Part shown: positions 45,608 through 54,045 of the stretch, in pieces
Numbering within the stretch: position 1 is the stretch's first letter
How the letters are laid out: the number at the start of each line of letters is the position of its first letter
NCBI RefSeq assembly: GCF_016811915.1
Contig: NZ_CP069127.1
Span: forward strand, 2,517,001 to 2,581,000
Origin: Brevibacillus choshinensis
Lineage (GTDB): Bacteria; Bacillota; Bacilli; Brevibacillales; Brevibacillaceae
Reading direction: 5' to 3'
DNA length: 64,000 bases
Translations under genes and position numbers: made by a program
Notes under the pieces: model-generated
Database searches by the model: none
The model's input: the letters and a program-made list of their open reading frames with translations, nothing else
Told to the model about the DNA's origin: nothing

Positions 45608-45814
45608 TTAGTCACTTGCTCCACCCATGCCTGTTTTCGGCATTGCTTTGATATGAACGCCTTTTTTCGCAGCTTTGGTGTGCATTTTATGAGCCTTGTG
45701 GTGGGCTTTCGTATGCACTTTGTGATGCTTCTTGCCATCGTGAGTCGCAGCAGAGACAGGGAGTGCCGAGCAAACAACGCAGAGTGCCAAAGCAAATGCA
45801 GCTAATTTTTTCAT
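45608..45814 (-). CDS. Small exported His/Lys-rich protein ending in MPKTG
   Basis: 68 residues. A signal peptide (1 to about 22, [20 protein letters not shown]) is followed by a segment of repeated HK, KAHH and KAH patterns, and the end is [17 protein letters not shown] matches the sortase signal LPxTG with Met for Leu, but the usual hydrophobic stretch and basic tail after it are missing. It is encoded 52 bp before the sortase gene in the same direction. Metal binding by the histidines is possible. ATG at 45814 with GGTGA upstream; an ATG four codons earlier is an alternative. Confidence 0.75.
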   Translation of the reverse strand: MKKLAAFALALCVVCSALPVSAATHDGKKHHKVHTKAHHKAHKMHTKAAKKGVHIKAMPKTGMGGASD

Positions 45815-45848
45815 TTTTGTCACCATCCTATGGGTAATGGCCTTACAT

Positions 45849-45868
45849 GCAATAGAGTTTCCTATTGC
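45849..45868. repeat. Inverted repeat between the MPKTG gene and the thioredoxin gene
   Basis: GCAATAG at 45849-45855 and CTATTGC at 45862-45868, perfect, with a 6-base loop. It lies in the divergent region about 35 bases upstream of the MPKTG gene start and may be an operator. No regulator is suggested by the sequence. Confidence 0.4.
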
Positions 45869-46025
45869 GTCGAAGTCATTTCTGGGAAATCCAGCAAAAA
45901 AGAGCAACAAAGGATATAGAGGAAATTCCATCCAAGTGCCAAGTGCCGATCGTGCACTTCCGATTACACACGGGCAGCTCGGTTATGATACACTATTTCC
46001 AGATCATTCTTGGGAGGGAACTCAC

Positions 46026-46373
46026 ATGAGAGAAGTAAAAACGGAAGCCGATTTCGAACAAGCCATTGCATCCTCCAAACCAGTCGTTGTTAAATTTTTC
46101 ACCGATTGGTGCCCTGATTGCCATCGGATTGACCCCTTCATGCCAGCGGTAGAAGAAAAGTATCAAGCTGAGCTGGATATGATTTCTGTCAATCGTGATA
46201 CGTTGCCAGAGCTGTCCCAAAAGCTTGATGTGTTTGGAATCCCCAGCTTTATTGCTTTCCAAGAAGGAAAAGAGCTGGTGCGTTTTGTGAGCAAGCTGGG
46301 TAAAAACCGTGAGGAAATCGAACATTTTCTAGATCGCGCCATCCAAGTTGGCAAAGGGTTGGAGCAAGCCTGA
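46026..46373 (+). CDS. Thioredoxin-like protein
   Basis: 115 residues, one thioredoxin fold with no signal peptide. The active site reads WCPDC (Cys29, Cys32) rather than the classical WCGPC, and the cis-proline is in GIPSFIAF near residue 76. WCPDC is typical of the YtpP-like thioredoxin group in Bacillota, whose members can act on bacillithiol mixed disulfides. The ATG at 46026 follows GGGAGGG. It is probably a cytosolic thiol reductase; the electron donor is unknown. Confidence 0.88.
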   Translation: MREVKTEADFEQAIASSKPVVVKFFTDWCPDCHRIDPFMPAVEEKYQAELDMISVNRDTLPELSQKLDVFGIPSFIAFQEGKELVRFVSKLGKNREEIEHFLDRAIQVGKGLEQA

Positions 46374-46407
46374 GACAGTCTGCCAAGGAAATAGGAGAAA
46401 TGGAAAC

Positions 46408-47316
46408 ATGCAAGCCATGAAAAAAGACGGGGAGTGGCTCGTTGCGCACTTGACTGCCGCAGATGCAGCCACTCCGATTGGGAACCTGCTGCGAGAAGGG
46501 TGGAAGCTGCCTCGCAAGCAGGTCCATCTTTTATTTCAGCATAAAGAAGTTCTGCTGGATGGGAAGTCTGTTCCGCAGCATGCCGTGGGACAAGAAGGAC
46601 AAGAGATTCGCCTTCGACTTTGTCAGCCGGAACCATTGGGCCTCGATCCGGTGGAAAAACCTGTACAGGTCTTGTACGAAGACGATCACCTCCTCATTGT
46701 AGAAAAAGAAGCGGGTGTCCTTTTGCATCCGACCGAGCCGCAGCATCTGATGACCTTGGATCACATGGTCGCCGGTCATTTTTTCCGTACGGGCCAGCAG
46801 GCAAAAGTCAGGCACGTTCATCGTCTTGATCAGGATACGTCAGGAGTTGTCCTGTATGCCAAGCATCCCTGGGCGTCCGCCATCCTGGACGAGATGCTGC
46901 GGGATCGAGTGATCAAACGAACGTATGTGGCGTTTGTCCATGGCAAGCTGGCTAAAGACAGCGGCAAAATAAATGAGCCTATCGGATCTGACCGCAATCA
47001 TCCCACGCGCAGAAGAGTAACTCCCAATGGGGACAAGGCCGTCACTCACTACACGGTGCGTCAAAGGTACCGCAGCGCCACCCAAATCGAATGCCGACTG
47101 GAGACAGGGCGGACGCATCAGATTCGCGTCCATCTCAGCCACATCGGGCATCCGCTGATGGGGGACGTCCTGTATGGTGGAAAGCGTGATGGCGTGAATC
47201 GTCAGGCCCTGCACGCAGAGTCATTGCGATTTGATCATCCATTCGGGGGAGCGACGATCGAGGTTCGAGCGGGGCTACCTGCTGATCTGCGGGAACTGGA
47301 AAAGAGACTGCAATAA
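46408..47316 (+). CDS. RluA-family RNA pseudouridine synthase
   Basis: 302 residues. An N-terminal S4-like RNA-binding region (about 20-70: PIGNLLREGWKLPRKQVHLLF) is followed by the catalytic domain with HRLDQDTSGVVLYAK, in which Asp141 is the catalytic residue, and the ETGRTHQIRVHL segment. It changes uridine to pseudouridine in rRNA or tRNA; the target site cannot be read from sequence. The ATG at 46408 follows AGGAG by eleven bases. 34 bp after the thioredoxin gene and probably in one transcript with it. Confidence 0.9.
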   Translation: MQAMKKDGEWLVAHLTAADAATPIGNLLREGWKLPRKQVHLLFQHKEVLLDGKSVPQHAVGQEGQEIRLRLCQPEPLGLDPVEKPVQVLYEDDHLLIVEKEAGVLLHPTEPQHLMTLDHMVAGHFFRTGQQAKVRHVHRLDQDTSGVVLYAKHPWASAILDEMLRDRVIKRTYVAFVHGKLAKDSGKINEPIGSDRNHPTRRRVTPNGDKAVTHYTVRQRYRSATQIECRLETGRTHQIRVHLSHIGHPLMGDVLYGGKRDGVNRQALHAESLRFDHPFGGATIEVRAGLPADLRELEKRLQ

Positions 47317-47376
47317 GTGCCAATGCATCGTTAGGTGAATAAACTGCCAGGGAGGAAAACGAAAGAGGGTGGTGTG

Positions 47377-48495
47377 ATGAAACGACCCACAATCGGCATT
47401 CTGACCTGGCGGGAAGGCAAGAAATTTGCAGAGCCAGCGTACTTCCGGCGCCTCCTGCGGGCAGGACAAGAGCTGGGCGGCACGGTTTTTCTCTTTTCGC
47501 CAAAGGATGTTCTGGCTGGGGGAAAACAGGTGCGAGGATATGTCCTGGACAGCAGCGGCAGATGGCAAGCGCGGATTTTTGACCGACCGGATGCCGTCTT
47601 TGACCGCTACCGTTATACTCCTACCCAAGCATTCAAAGATTATGTGGCGTTTCGGCGCACGAGTAACTTTTTGTACGCAAACAATCGACTGGCGAACAAA
47701 TGGCGGGTGCACGAGGTGCTAGATCGCGATGCCAGGATGCACAGATGGCTTCCGGAGACGCTTTTGTACAATCGGGCCAACCTGGGAAAGATGCTGGGAA
47801 GGCATTCTTATCTGTACGTAAAGCCGTTGAACGGGACAGGGGGGCGCAATATCCTGTGCATTGAAAAAACAGAACATGGCTATCGCCTGCTGGGAAGAAA
47901 CAAGCAAAGAGCGAAAATATCCACTGTCGTAAAGCAGCTGGAGGCCCTGCATCGCTTTGTGCACAACTGGACGAGGAGTGAGAAGTACATCGTCCAGCAA
48001 GGCTTGCGGTTGCAGCTCGTTCCGAACCGAGCAGTGGATATGCGTCTGTTGATTCAAAAGGATGGAAATGGGGATTGGAGAGTCACGGGACACGGCATGC
48101 GGGTCGGGGGAGAGCGCAGCGCAACCTCCAACCTGCACGGCGGAGGAAGGGCGGTTGCCGTACCTGAGTTTTTGCGACCTCGGTTTGGGGAAGCGCGGAC
48201 GGCTGAAATCGTCCGTGATTGCGAACAACTGGCGTACCAGACAGCCGAATCATTGGAAAATCATTTTGGACGGATGGTCGAATTTGGCCTGGATATCGGG
48301 ATCGATGTGAATGGCCGCCCGTGGCTGATCGAGGTCAATCCCAAGCCTGCCAGGGAAGTGTTTCGCGAGATGGGGGCACTCCAGCAATACAAGCAGGCCA
48401 TCAATAGACCGCTCGAGTATGCGATGTACCTCGCCCGTACGAGAGGCCAGGAGGAAAAAGAGAGCAAGTATCCACAGGCGGCCGCACGCCGATAA
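47377..48495 (+). CDS. YheC/YheD-family ATP-grasp protein, spore-coat type
   Basis: 372 residues. It begins MKRPTIGILTWREGKKFAEP. The ATP-grasp part is visible from about residue 140: YLYVKPLNGTGGRNIL, DMRLLIQKDGNGDWRVTGHGMRV and GLDIGIDVNGRPWLIEVNPKP with the metal-binding Glu and Asn. YheC and YheD of B. subtilis are spore-coat associated; the reaction is unknown, but ATP-grasp enzymes usually join a carboxylate to an amine. The ATG at 47377 follows AGAGGGTGG. It ends before a strong terminator. Confidence 0.88.
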   Translation: MKRPTIGILTWREGKKFAEPAYFRRLLRAGQELGGTVFLFSPKDVLAGGKQVRGYVLDSSGRWQARIFDRPDAVFDRYRYTPTQAFKDYVAFRRTSNFLYANNRLANKWRVHEVLDRDARMHRWLPETLLYNRANLGKMLGRHSYLYVKPLNGTGGRNILCIEKTEHGYRLLGRNKQRAKISTVVKQLEALHRFVHNWTRSEKYIVQQGLRLQLVPNRAVDMRLLIQKDGNGDWRVTGHGMRVGGERSATSNLHGGGRAVAVPEFLRPRFGEARTAEIVRDCEQLAYQTAESLENHFGRMVEFGLDIGIDVNGRPWLIEVNPKPAREVFREMGALQQYKQAINRPLEYAMYLARTRGQEEKESKYPQAAARR

Positions 48496-48519
48496 GCGGT
48501 AGAAGTCGTGCGAACTGGG

Positions 48520-48553
48520 AAAAGCCGGACCTGTAAGAGGTCCGGCTTTTATT
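48520..48553. terminator. Bidirectional terminator between the YheC/D and GNAT genes
   Basis: AAAAGCCGGACC at 48520-48531 pairs perfectly with GGTCCGGCTTTT at 48539-48550; convergent genes on both sides. Confidence 0.9.
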
Positions 48554-48562
48554 CAGGCGGGA

Positions 48563-49015
48563 TCAGAGATCTTGAGACAGACGAATCATATCGACCACCT
48601 GAATGCCATTTTCGAAAATAGGCTCATCGTAATGACGCAGAAAAAAGTCCCGATCGACTCCTGTGATGCGGAACCCGCATTTTTGGTATAGGCCGAGCTG
48701 GTCCAAGCTCGAATTTCCTGTCCCGATCTCAATCGTTCGGTATCCGAGCTGCCTCGCTTGCTGGATGGCATGCAGAACCAGTTTTTTTCCGATGCCTCTC
48801 CCCTGATGGGCCTCTGACACCGCTACATTTACGAGCTCGATCGTGTCTGGGCGGGTGGGTAAAAGAACGTAGACACCGATGATGGCCTCTTCGGAAGCGG
48901 CGACGTAGCAGGTTCCACGCTTGAGATAAGCTTCGACTAATAACCGGGAAGGGTCAGCAAGCAACAGCAGGTCCATCGGGGGCTGAGATTCAGAACCTAA
49001 AGGATGGATGATCAT
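48563..49015 (-). CDS. GNAT-family N-acetyltransferase
   Basis: 150 residues. The acetyl-CoA site reads ELVNVAVSEAHQGRGIGKKL near residue 70, followed by GLYQKCGFRITGVDRDFFL. It ends ENGIQVVDMIRLSQDL, common among small acetyltransferases of this type. The ATG at 49015 has AAAGGAGGAC upstream on the minus strand; the long open frame further up is the shadow of the NUDIX gene. It follows that gene by 34 bp in the same direction. Substrate unknown. Confidence 0.85.
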   Translation of the reverse strand: MIIHPLGSESQPPMDLLLLADPSRLLVEAYLKRGTCYVAASEEAIIGVYVLLPTRPDTIELVNVAVSEAHQGRGIGKKLVLHAIQQARQLGYRTIEIGTGNSSLDQLGLYQKCGFRITGVDRDFFLRHYDEPIFENGIQVVDMIRLSQDL

Positions 49016-49049
49016 GTCTTGTCCTCCTTTGTGGATGGGTTGCCGATCC

Positions 49050-49544
49050 TTATGAAGACTGGAGGATCGCTTCTGACAAAGGTGTCTTTTCGTGTGAGGT
49101 AATGGTACCGTTTGAGTAGCAGAAATGGTAGTGAAAGCAATCGTCGCCGGCGAGCATGTCCGGCAAAAAGAACGGGAGATTCTCCGGAACCCCGGCATTT
49201 TCTGGATGGAGGATCCATTCGAGCTCCCTCCAGTCCAATATGCCCTCATCTATAAGTACTGGAGTCTTTATGTCGAAGTCATCGGGTACTTCCGCGATAA
49301 AAGCATGCATCCCTCCATGCGATGCTCCGTCGATGGCCCAGGTAACCATTCCTTTGTATGCGGCAGACTTGAGAGGAATTCCCGTTTCTTCGAGTACTTC
49401 CCGGAGCACTCCTGAGAGGGGGGCTTCATCTGGCTCCAGCTTGCCTCCGACACCGTTCCATAAGCCCATAATCGGGGGATGGAGGCGATTGAGCATCAGA
49501 AAGCGAGACTGTCGCTTGAGAAAGCAAATGGTGTATTTGATCAC
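49050..49544 (-). CDS. NUDIX hydrolase, MutT/8-oxo-dGTPase-like
   Basis: 164 residues. A perfect NUDIX box runs from about residue 34: GKLEPDE, then RE-V-x-EETGI, so the metal-binding Glu pair is intact. The start MIKYTICFLKRQSRFLMLNR and the WNGVGGK lead-in resemble bacterial 8-oxo-dGTP diphosphatases (MutT/YtkD-like), so nucleotide clean-up is likely. The GTG at 49544 follows AAGGTGGTG on the minus strand. First gene of a probable two-gene unit with the GNAT gene. Confidence 0.87.
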   Translation of the reverse strand: MIKYTICFLKRQSRFLMLNRLHPPIMGLWNGVGGKLEPDEAPLSGVLREVLEETGIPLKSAAYKGMVTWAIDGASHGGMHAFIAEVPDDFDIKTPVLIDEGILDWRELEWILHPENAGVPENLPFFLPDMLAGDDCFHYHFCYSNGTITSHEKTPLSEAILQSS

Positions 49545-49703
49545 GTAGGCACCACCTTGTATGTGTCCTTCTGAGGAAAGCCAGCCTTTTCCTGTCCCAT
49601 TGTAATAGACGGAGAAGGTTTACACAATCAACGAATTGCATAAAAAAGCAGGAGTTTTTGAGCAGCGTCTCGAAATAGGCAAGACAATCGAGAGGTGAAG
49701 GGT

Positions 49704-49730
49704 TCCGTCCGAAATTCGCGACGGTTTTTT
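49704..49730 (+). terminator. Orphan terminator-like hairpin
   Basis: CCGTC pairs with GACGG around a CGAAATTCGC loop and is followed by six Ts. No gene ends before it on the plus strand; the 160 bases upstream to the NUDIX start hold no frame with a ribosome site. It may end a small RNA or be an attenuator for the gene at 49815. Confidence 0.4.
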
Positions 49731-49814
49731 CTACTTTCTGAAAAGGATCAGTCCGCACCCATGATTGAACTCCACTGATTGTTGGCGAGACTGTGGAGAG
49801 AAGGAGTGATGAAC

Positions 49815-50264
49815 GTGGAGCAACTGCTTCAGCTGGCAAAGGATTATTGGCCGGTCGCGCTGTGCATCATTGTGGTGGTCATGTTGGCTCAATGGATGCT
49901 GCGCAGCCTGGTCCGTCTGATTTCTTTGCTCGCGGTGATTGGGGTCGTTCTTGTCCTCTTCTTCCAATTCAGTCCTGAAGAAGTGATCCAGATGGGGCGC
50001 CAGGCTGCATCGGCTACACAAGAAGTCGTCAATAAGACGATCAAGCCTGTACTGGACGGAGAACTGAAGGATGCCGATATAGCGTTTCAGCCGGATGGCA
50101 GCTATGAAGTTAGGACAGCGAGTATTCGCATCGTAGGGAAGAAGGGAGAGTCGAAAGCCACTGTCTACTACAAAGACGACAAGTGGGAAGTCGACATCGG
50201 TCAGTTGGGAAAAGTGTTTGAGGACCGACTCGGCAAGGCAGAGCAAGAGGGAACGAGCATGTAA
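49815..50264 (+). CDS. Small two-helix membrane protein of unknown function
   Basis: 149 residues. Two membrane helices near the N-terminus (about 9-26 and 31-48: ALCIIVVVMLAQWML, then LLAVIGVVLVLFFQF), then a polar domain ending in charged residues, with YEVRTASIRIVGKKGESK in the middle. No known domain recognised. The GTG at 49815 lies eight bases after AAGGAG; the ATG at 49809 is too near to it. Stands alone between an orphan hairpin and a bidirectional terminator. Confidence 0.7.
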   Translation: MEQLLQLAKDYWPVALCIIVVVMLAQWMLRSLVRLISLLAVIGVVLVLFFQFSPEEVIQMGRQAASATQEVVNKTIKPVLDGELKDADIAFQPDGSYEVRTASIRIVGKKGESKATVYYKDDKWEVDIGQLGKVFEDRLGKAEQEGTSM

Positions 50265-50278
50265 AACGGAGGAAACAA

Positions 50279-50315
50279 AAAAGACGCGTGCCCGATTCGG
50301 GTGCTGCGTCTTTTT
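50279..50315. terminator. Bidirectional terminator before the amidase gene
   Basis: AAAAGACGC at 50279-50287 pairs with GCGTCTTTT at 50305-50313, with a CCCGATTCGGG hairpin inside; serves both convergent genes. Confidence 0.9.
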
Positions 50316-50325
50316 CGTGACCGTT

Positions 50326-51780
50326 TTATTCTTCCGAGCTCATGTTGGGTGGGACACGCAGCTGGCTCGCTTGCTCGTATGCATAGGCGATGCGAATCAG
50401 AACAGGCTCTGTGAAAGCAGTACCGGTAAAAACCACGCCAAAGGGCTTGCCTGATGAAGCGTAGCCGGCAGGGACAGCGACGGAAGGATAGCCTGCCCGC
50501 GCAGCAATCCCGTATCCATTCGCTCCTGGAAACAGGATACAATCCAGATTGTGCTCCTTCAGGACGGCATCGATTCCATTTTTCTGCGACATTTCCAGAT
50601 CAAAGATACGCTGCTCCAAATACGCGGCTTCTGTCAGGGTTCCGCTCGTGGCATCGGATCGCTCCAGCAGCACCTGCCCAAAGCGCAGTGCCTGCTCCTC
50701 ATGCTCCCGGTTGAATGCAATCACATCCGAAAGGGTACGGATGGGGTAGGAGGCAGGGAGTGTTTTGAGGTAAGCATTCACGCCCGACTTGAATTCGTGG
50801 AGGAGGACATTCGGCCCCCATTCCGTATTCTCGGAGGGAATGGTCACAGAATCGATGACCGTAGCCCCGGCCGCTTTCAATTCGGCAATGGCTGCTTCAT
50901 ACAGAGCTTTTTCTTCGTCATCGCATTTCTCCAGAAAGTGCGAGCGAATGATCCCGATCCGAGCTCCTTTCAATCCATCCGCATCCAGGTGTGACAGGTA
51001 GTCGGAATGGGCGAGACCAGCACTTTTCCCGGTGACAGGATCTTGCTCGTCCACTCCGGTGAGTGCACCGAGCAGGATGGCGGCATCTTCGACGGTGCGC
51101 GCCATGGGACCCGCTGTGTCCTGGCTGGTCGAGATGGGGATGATTCCGCGGCGGCTGATCAGTCCGACAGTCGGCTTGATCCCGACCAGCGAGTTGCGAA
51201 TGGAAGGATGGAGAATCGAGCCGGATGTCTCGGTTCCGACTGCCACTACCGCAAAACCGGAAGCGATGGCAGAGCCTGAGCCGGAGCTCGACCCGCCCAC
51301 GTCAAATTGACCGGGTCCGTATGGATTCAACACTTGTCCGCCACGGGAGCTGTAGCCGTTTGTCATATGGTCGGACATGTAGTTCGCCCACTCGGTAAGG
51401 TTCGTTTTCCCCAAGATGACAGCTCCTGCTTCGCGCAGACGAGTGGCTACCGCTGAATCTGCGGATGCATAGGAGTCCGCCAGTGCCAGTGAACCGGCTG
51501 TCGTATGCATCTGATCATGAGTCGCAATGTTGTCCTTTATCAAAACGGGAATGCCGTGAAGCGGCCCGCGGCTTCCTTTTTCCGCCCGTTCCCTGTCGAG
51601 GGCTTCCGCTATATGCAGAGCGTCCGGGTTGATTTCACTGATGGCATTGACTGCGATTCCTTGCTTGTCGTATTGCGAAATTCGCTTTAAAAACGAGAGA
51701 GTCAGCTCTCGAGAAGTGGTGGTTCCCATTTCCATAGCTTGCTGCCATTCGCGTATTGTTGATTCATGGTTCAGCTCCAT
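50326..51780 (-). CDS. Amidase of the amidase-signature family
   Basis: 484 residues. The Ser-cisSer-Lys triad is seen: Lys82 in IPVLIKDNI, cis-Ser in VGGSSSGSGSAIASG (about 164-166), and nucleophile Ser188 in GTETSGSIL. It hydrolyses an amide; it lacks partner subunits (no gatC or gatB nearby), so it is not GatA but a stand-alone amidase similar to peptide amidases or YerM. No signal peptide. The ATG at 51780 follows AAGGTGGAG; a second ATG six codons upstream overlaps this site. Confidence 0.88.
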   Translation of the reverse strand: MELNHESTIREWQQAMEMGTTTSRELTLSFLKRISQYDKQGIAVNAISEINPDALHIAEALDRERAEKGSRGPLHGIPVLIKDNIATHDQMHTTAGSLALADSYASADSAVATRLREAGAVILGKTNLTEWANYMSDHMTNGYSSRGGQVLNPYGPGQFDVGGSSSGSGSAIASGFAVVAVGTETSGSILHPSIRNSLVGIKPTVGLISRRGIIPISTSQDTAGPMARTVEDAAILLGALTGVDEQDPVTGKSAGLAHSDYLSHLDADGLKGARIGIIRSHFLEKCDDEEKALYEAAIAELKAAGATVIDSVTIPSENTEWGPNVLLHEFKSGVNAYLKTLPASYPIRTLSDVIAFNREHEEQALRFGQVLLERSDATSGTLTEAAYLEQRIFDLEMSQKNGIDAVLKEHNLDCILFPGANGYGIAARAGYPSVAVPAGYASSGKPFGVVFTGTAFTEPVLIRIAYAYEQASQLRVPPNMSSEE

Positions 51781-51864
51781 CGTACTCCACCTTTTCATTC
51801 AGTTTTGATCGTTTCCATTTTACTAAATAGTAGGCCAATTGTAACGAAATGCGTACGCTCCATA

Positions 51865-51896
51865 CAAAAAAGCTGACTCCCTGGGGAATCAGCTTT
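51865..51896 (-). terminator. Terminator of trhO
   Basis: Read on the minus strand, AAAGCTGATTCCC pairs with GGGAGTCAGCTTT around a short loop and is followed by Ts. It lies directly after the trhO stop. Confidence 0.88.
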
Positions 51897-51907
51897 GGCT
51901 GGTTGGA

Positions 51908-52852
51908 TTAAGCGTTGCTGGCAGAAGCTTGGAGCTTCGCTTTTTCTTCCGCTTCTACAAAACGGTTGCGCGGATGCTCACGGCATTCATCGGAGCAAGA
52001 ACGCTTGTAGGTTTGCTCACATTCCGGGCAGCAGAAATGCTGTTTGTTGCAGAATGGATTGGCGCAGTTTACATAGCGGTCTTCCACTTTTCCGCAATAG
52101 TGGCAGCGGCCGATGACGACATCTTCCTCGGTGTGGTTGATCGGTACAGAGATGCGCTCGTCAAAGACGTAGCATTTGCCATCCCACAAACGACCTTGCA
52201 CTTCAGGGTCTTTTCCGTACGTGACAATTCCACCGTGAAGCTGGTAAACATTCTCGAAGCCTTGGTCGAGAAGAACGCCTGTCAGTTTTTCACAACGAAT
52301 ACCGCCAGTGCAGTAGGTGAGAACTTTCTTGTCCTTGAATTGGCTCATGTTCTCACGGATCCACTCAGGGAACTCGCGGGAAGAGTCGACTTCAGGGCGA
52401 ATGGCGCCACGGAAGTGACCGAGGTCGTATTCATAAAAGTTGCGGCCGTCCAAAATCACGACGTCGTCTTGCTGCATCATTTCATAGAATTCTTTTGGAT
52501 TCAGATATTCGCCTGTTTTTTGGTTTGGATCGACGTCGTTCTCCAAACGCCAAGTCACAAGCTCGCTTTTCGGACGGACGAAGATCTTTTTAAAAGCATG
52601 CTCGTCGGCCTCATCTATTTTAAACCACATATCGGCAAAACGCGGGTCTTTTCGAACATATTCCATGTAAGCATCCGTTTGCTCAATCGTACCGGACACC
52701 GTTCCGTTAATTCCTTCAGGAGCGACGATGATCCGTCCCAGGAGTCCGTTTTCCTTACAAAATTGCAGATGCTCCGCTGCGTACTCCTCATAATTATCTA
52801 CCGGAGTATACTTGTAAAACAGCAAAATGCGATATGGTTTTTGTACTTGCAA
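51908..52852 (-). CDS. trhO: tRNA uridine-34 hydroxylase, rhodanese type
   Basis: Oxygen-dependent hydroxylation of uridine 34 in tRNA. 314 residues. An N-terminal ferredoxin-like domain begins [14 protein letters not shown] with [15 protein letters not shown]; then a rhodanese domain with Cys181 in [14 protein letters not shown]; then a cysteine-rich end ([17 protein letters not shown]) with about eight cysteines likely to bind zinc. The TTG at 52852 lies eight bases after GGTGG; the GTG four codons earlier has no site of its own. Confidence 0.92.
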   Translation of the reverse strand: MQVQKPYRILLFYKYTPVDNYEEYAAEHLQFCKENGLLGRIIVAPEGINGTVSGTIEQTDAYMEYVRKDPRFADMWFKIDEADEHAFKKIFVRPKSELVTWRLENDVDPNQKTGEYLNPKEFYEMMQQDDVVILDGRNFYEYDLGHFRGAIRPEVDSSREFPEWIRENMSQFKDKKVLTYCTGGIRCEKLTGVLLDQGFENVYQLHGGIVTYGKDPEVQGRLWDGKCYVFDERISVPINHTEEDVVIGRCHYCGKVEDRYVNCANPFCNKQHFCCPECEQTYKRSCSDECREHPRNRFVEAEEKAKLQASASNA

Positions 52853-52904
52853 TGTACAATCCACCCTTTCTTTAGCGTATATGAATTTTTTAGACGCAAC
52901 CGTG

Positions 52905-52913
52905 ATTATACCA
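52905..52913 (-). promoter_or_regulatory. Extended -10 promoter of trhO
   Basis: Minus strand TGGTATAAT (TGn plus perfect TATAAT), about 55 bases before the start codon. No clear -35. Confidence 0.55.
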
Positions 52914-52988
52914 TATCGAATGGCAAAATGCGCAGTGAATCAAAGGAATTTGTGATCTTTCTATGAAAAAGCCCCCCCTTTTGAAGCC

Positions 52989-53017
52989 TTGCTGGAAGAG
53001 AGGGCATCTTGTAAACT
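52989..53017 (+). promoter_or_regulatory. Candidate SigA promoter of dut
   Basis: TTGCTG at 52989-52994, 17-bp spacer, TAAACT at 53012-53017; 38 bases before the dut start. Confidence 0.45.
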
Positions 53018-53054
53018 ATGAAAGGATATCAGCTGAGAAAGAGGAGAGACGACA

Positions 53055-53591
53055 ATGAACATGACAAGTGAGCGTGCAGTTGCTCAGGTAAAGATAAAAA
53101 AACTCCATCCGGACGCAGTCATTCCACAATATGCACGTGCAATGGACGCAGGCTTTGATCTGGTGGCAGTCGAGGATGTCATCGTGGCTCCGGGACAATC
53201 TGCGAAAGTGCCAACGGGCTTGGCATTTGCTTTGCCGGAAGGATTTGAGCTGCAAGTCCGTCCCCGCTCCGGGATTAGTGCCAAAACGAAGCTGAGACTC
53301 TCGAATGCTCCTGGAACCGTAGATGCAGGCTATCGGGGAGAGGTGTGCATCCTTGTCGACAACATCCGCATTCCAAGCGTGGAGCGCAAAAACGTCTGCC
53401 TGGATGCAGCCGAAAAAGAGACAGAAGTAGCGCAGCAGGTAGACCCCAACAGCTATCTGATTAAAAAGGGAGACCGTCTTGCCCAGGGGGTCATTGCCAT
53501 TGTTCCGATTGCTCAGTTTGAAGTCGTAGAAGAACTCGACGAAACAGAGCGCGGCGCTGGCGGATTTGGCAGCAGCGGGATCAAAGCATAA
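53055..53591 (+). CDS. dut: dUTP diphosphatase
   Basis: Hydrolyses dUTP to dUMP, keeping uracil out of DNA. 178 residues, trimeric dUTPase type with the five motifs in order: DAGFDLVA near residue 32, PRSGIS near 74, NAPGTVDAGYRGEV near 87, KGDRLAQGVI near 138, and the C-terminal ERGAGGFGSSG. An insert around 105-130 (RKNVCLDAAEKETEVAQQ) is longer than in E. coli. ATG with AGAGGAG upstream. Its terminator has been split by the IS element downstream. Confidence 0.93.
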   Translation: MNMTSERAVAQVKIKKLHPDAVIPQYARAMDAGFDLVAVEDVIVAPGQSAKVPTGLAFALPEGFELQVRPRSGISAKTKLRLSNAPGTVDAGYRGEVCILVDNIRIPSVERKNVCLDAAEKETEVAQQVDPNSYLIKKGDRLAQGVIAIVPIAQFEVVEELDETERGAGGFGSSGIKA

Positions 53592-53642
53592 GCATCAGCA
53601 GAATGGAATGAGAAAAGCCCCTTCCTCCACGGTCACAATCGG

Positions 53643-53680
53643 TGATGTGCACCCCTTAAAGTAGACATTGGAAAAACCCC
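53643..53680 (+). repeat. Left terminal inverted repeat of the IS
   Basis: Begins TGATGTGCACCCC and ends GAAAAACCCC; its mate on the right end is 54875-54913 in inverse orientation, with about ten mismatches. Confidence 0.8.
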
Positions 53681-53718
53681 TACGGTTTACCGATGAAAAC
53701 TTTAGGGGGTGCATTTTT

Positions 53719-54045
53719 ATGCCAGCAAAGAAAGGCCAAAAGTTTAAACATTATTGTGAAGAGCTAAAGTTGCAGGCGGTTCAGATGAAATTAGATGGTG
53801 TTTCCCATCGAGAAATAGCAGAGAAGTTACATATCCATGATGAAGGACGAATTAAGATTTGGATGCGGAAGTATAAGAAACTCGGAGAGTTTGGGCTTCT
53901 GGATCAACGTGGCCGCCGTAAGGTATACATCGATTCGAACCGATATCTGGAGAAGTTAGAGAGGGAAAATAAGATGCTAAAAAAGTGTTTGGAAATCTGG
54001 ATGCAGGAGGTGCAGTCCATAAGTATGCAACGATCAAACAAGTAG
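53719..54045 (+). CDS. IS3-family transposase OrfA
   Basis: 108 residues. A helix-turn-helix of the IS3 OrfA type (KLQAVQMKLDGVSHREIAEK) and a C-terminal leucine-zipper-like helix (LEKLERENKMLKKCLEIW). It binds the IS ends. The ATG at 53719 follows AGGGGGTG; homology to other OrfA proteins starts at MPAKKGQ. The frame overlaps orfB, and a slippery A_AAA_AAG at 53979-53985 allows a -1 shift to make the fused OrfAB transposase. Confidence 0.9.
   Translation: MPAKKGQKFKHYCEELKLQAVQMKLDGVSHREIAEKLHIHDEGRIKIWMRKYKKLGEFGLLDQRGRRKVYIDSNRYLEKLERENKMLKKCLEIWMQEVQSISMQRSNK
53979..53985 (+). promoter_or_regulatory. Programmed -1 frameshift site of the IS
   Basis: AAAAAAG is in phase as A_AAA_AAG relative to orfA (codons CTA AAA AAG), the classic slippery heptamer. 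After a -1 slip, translation continues as VFGNLDAGG into orfB. Confidence 0.85.
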
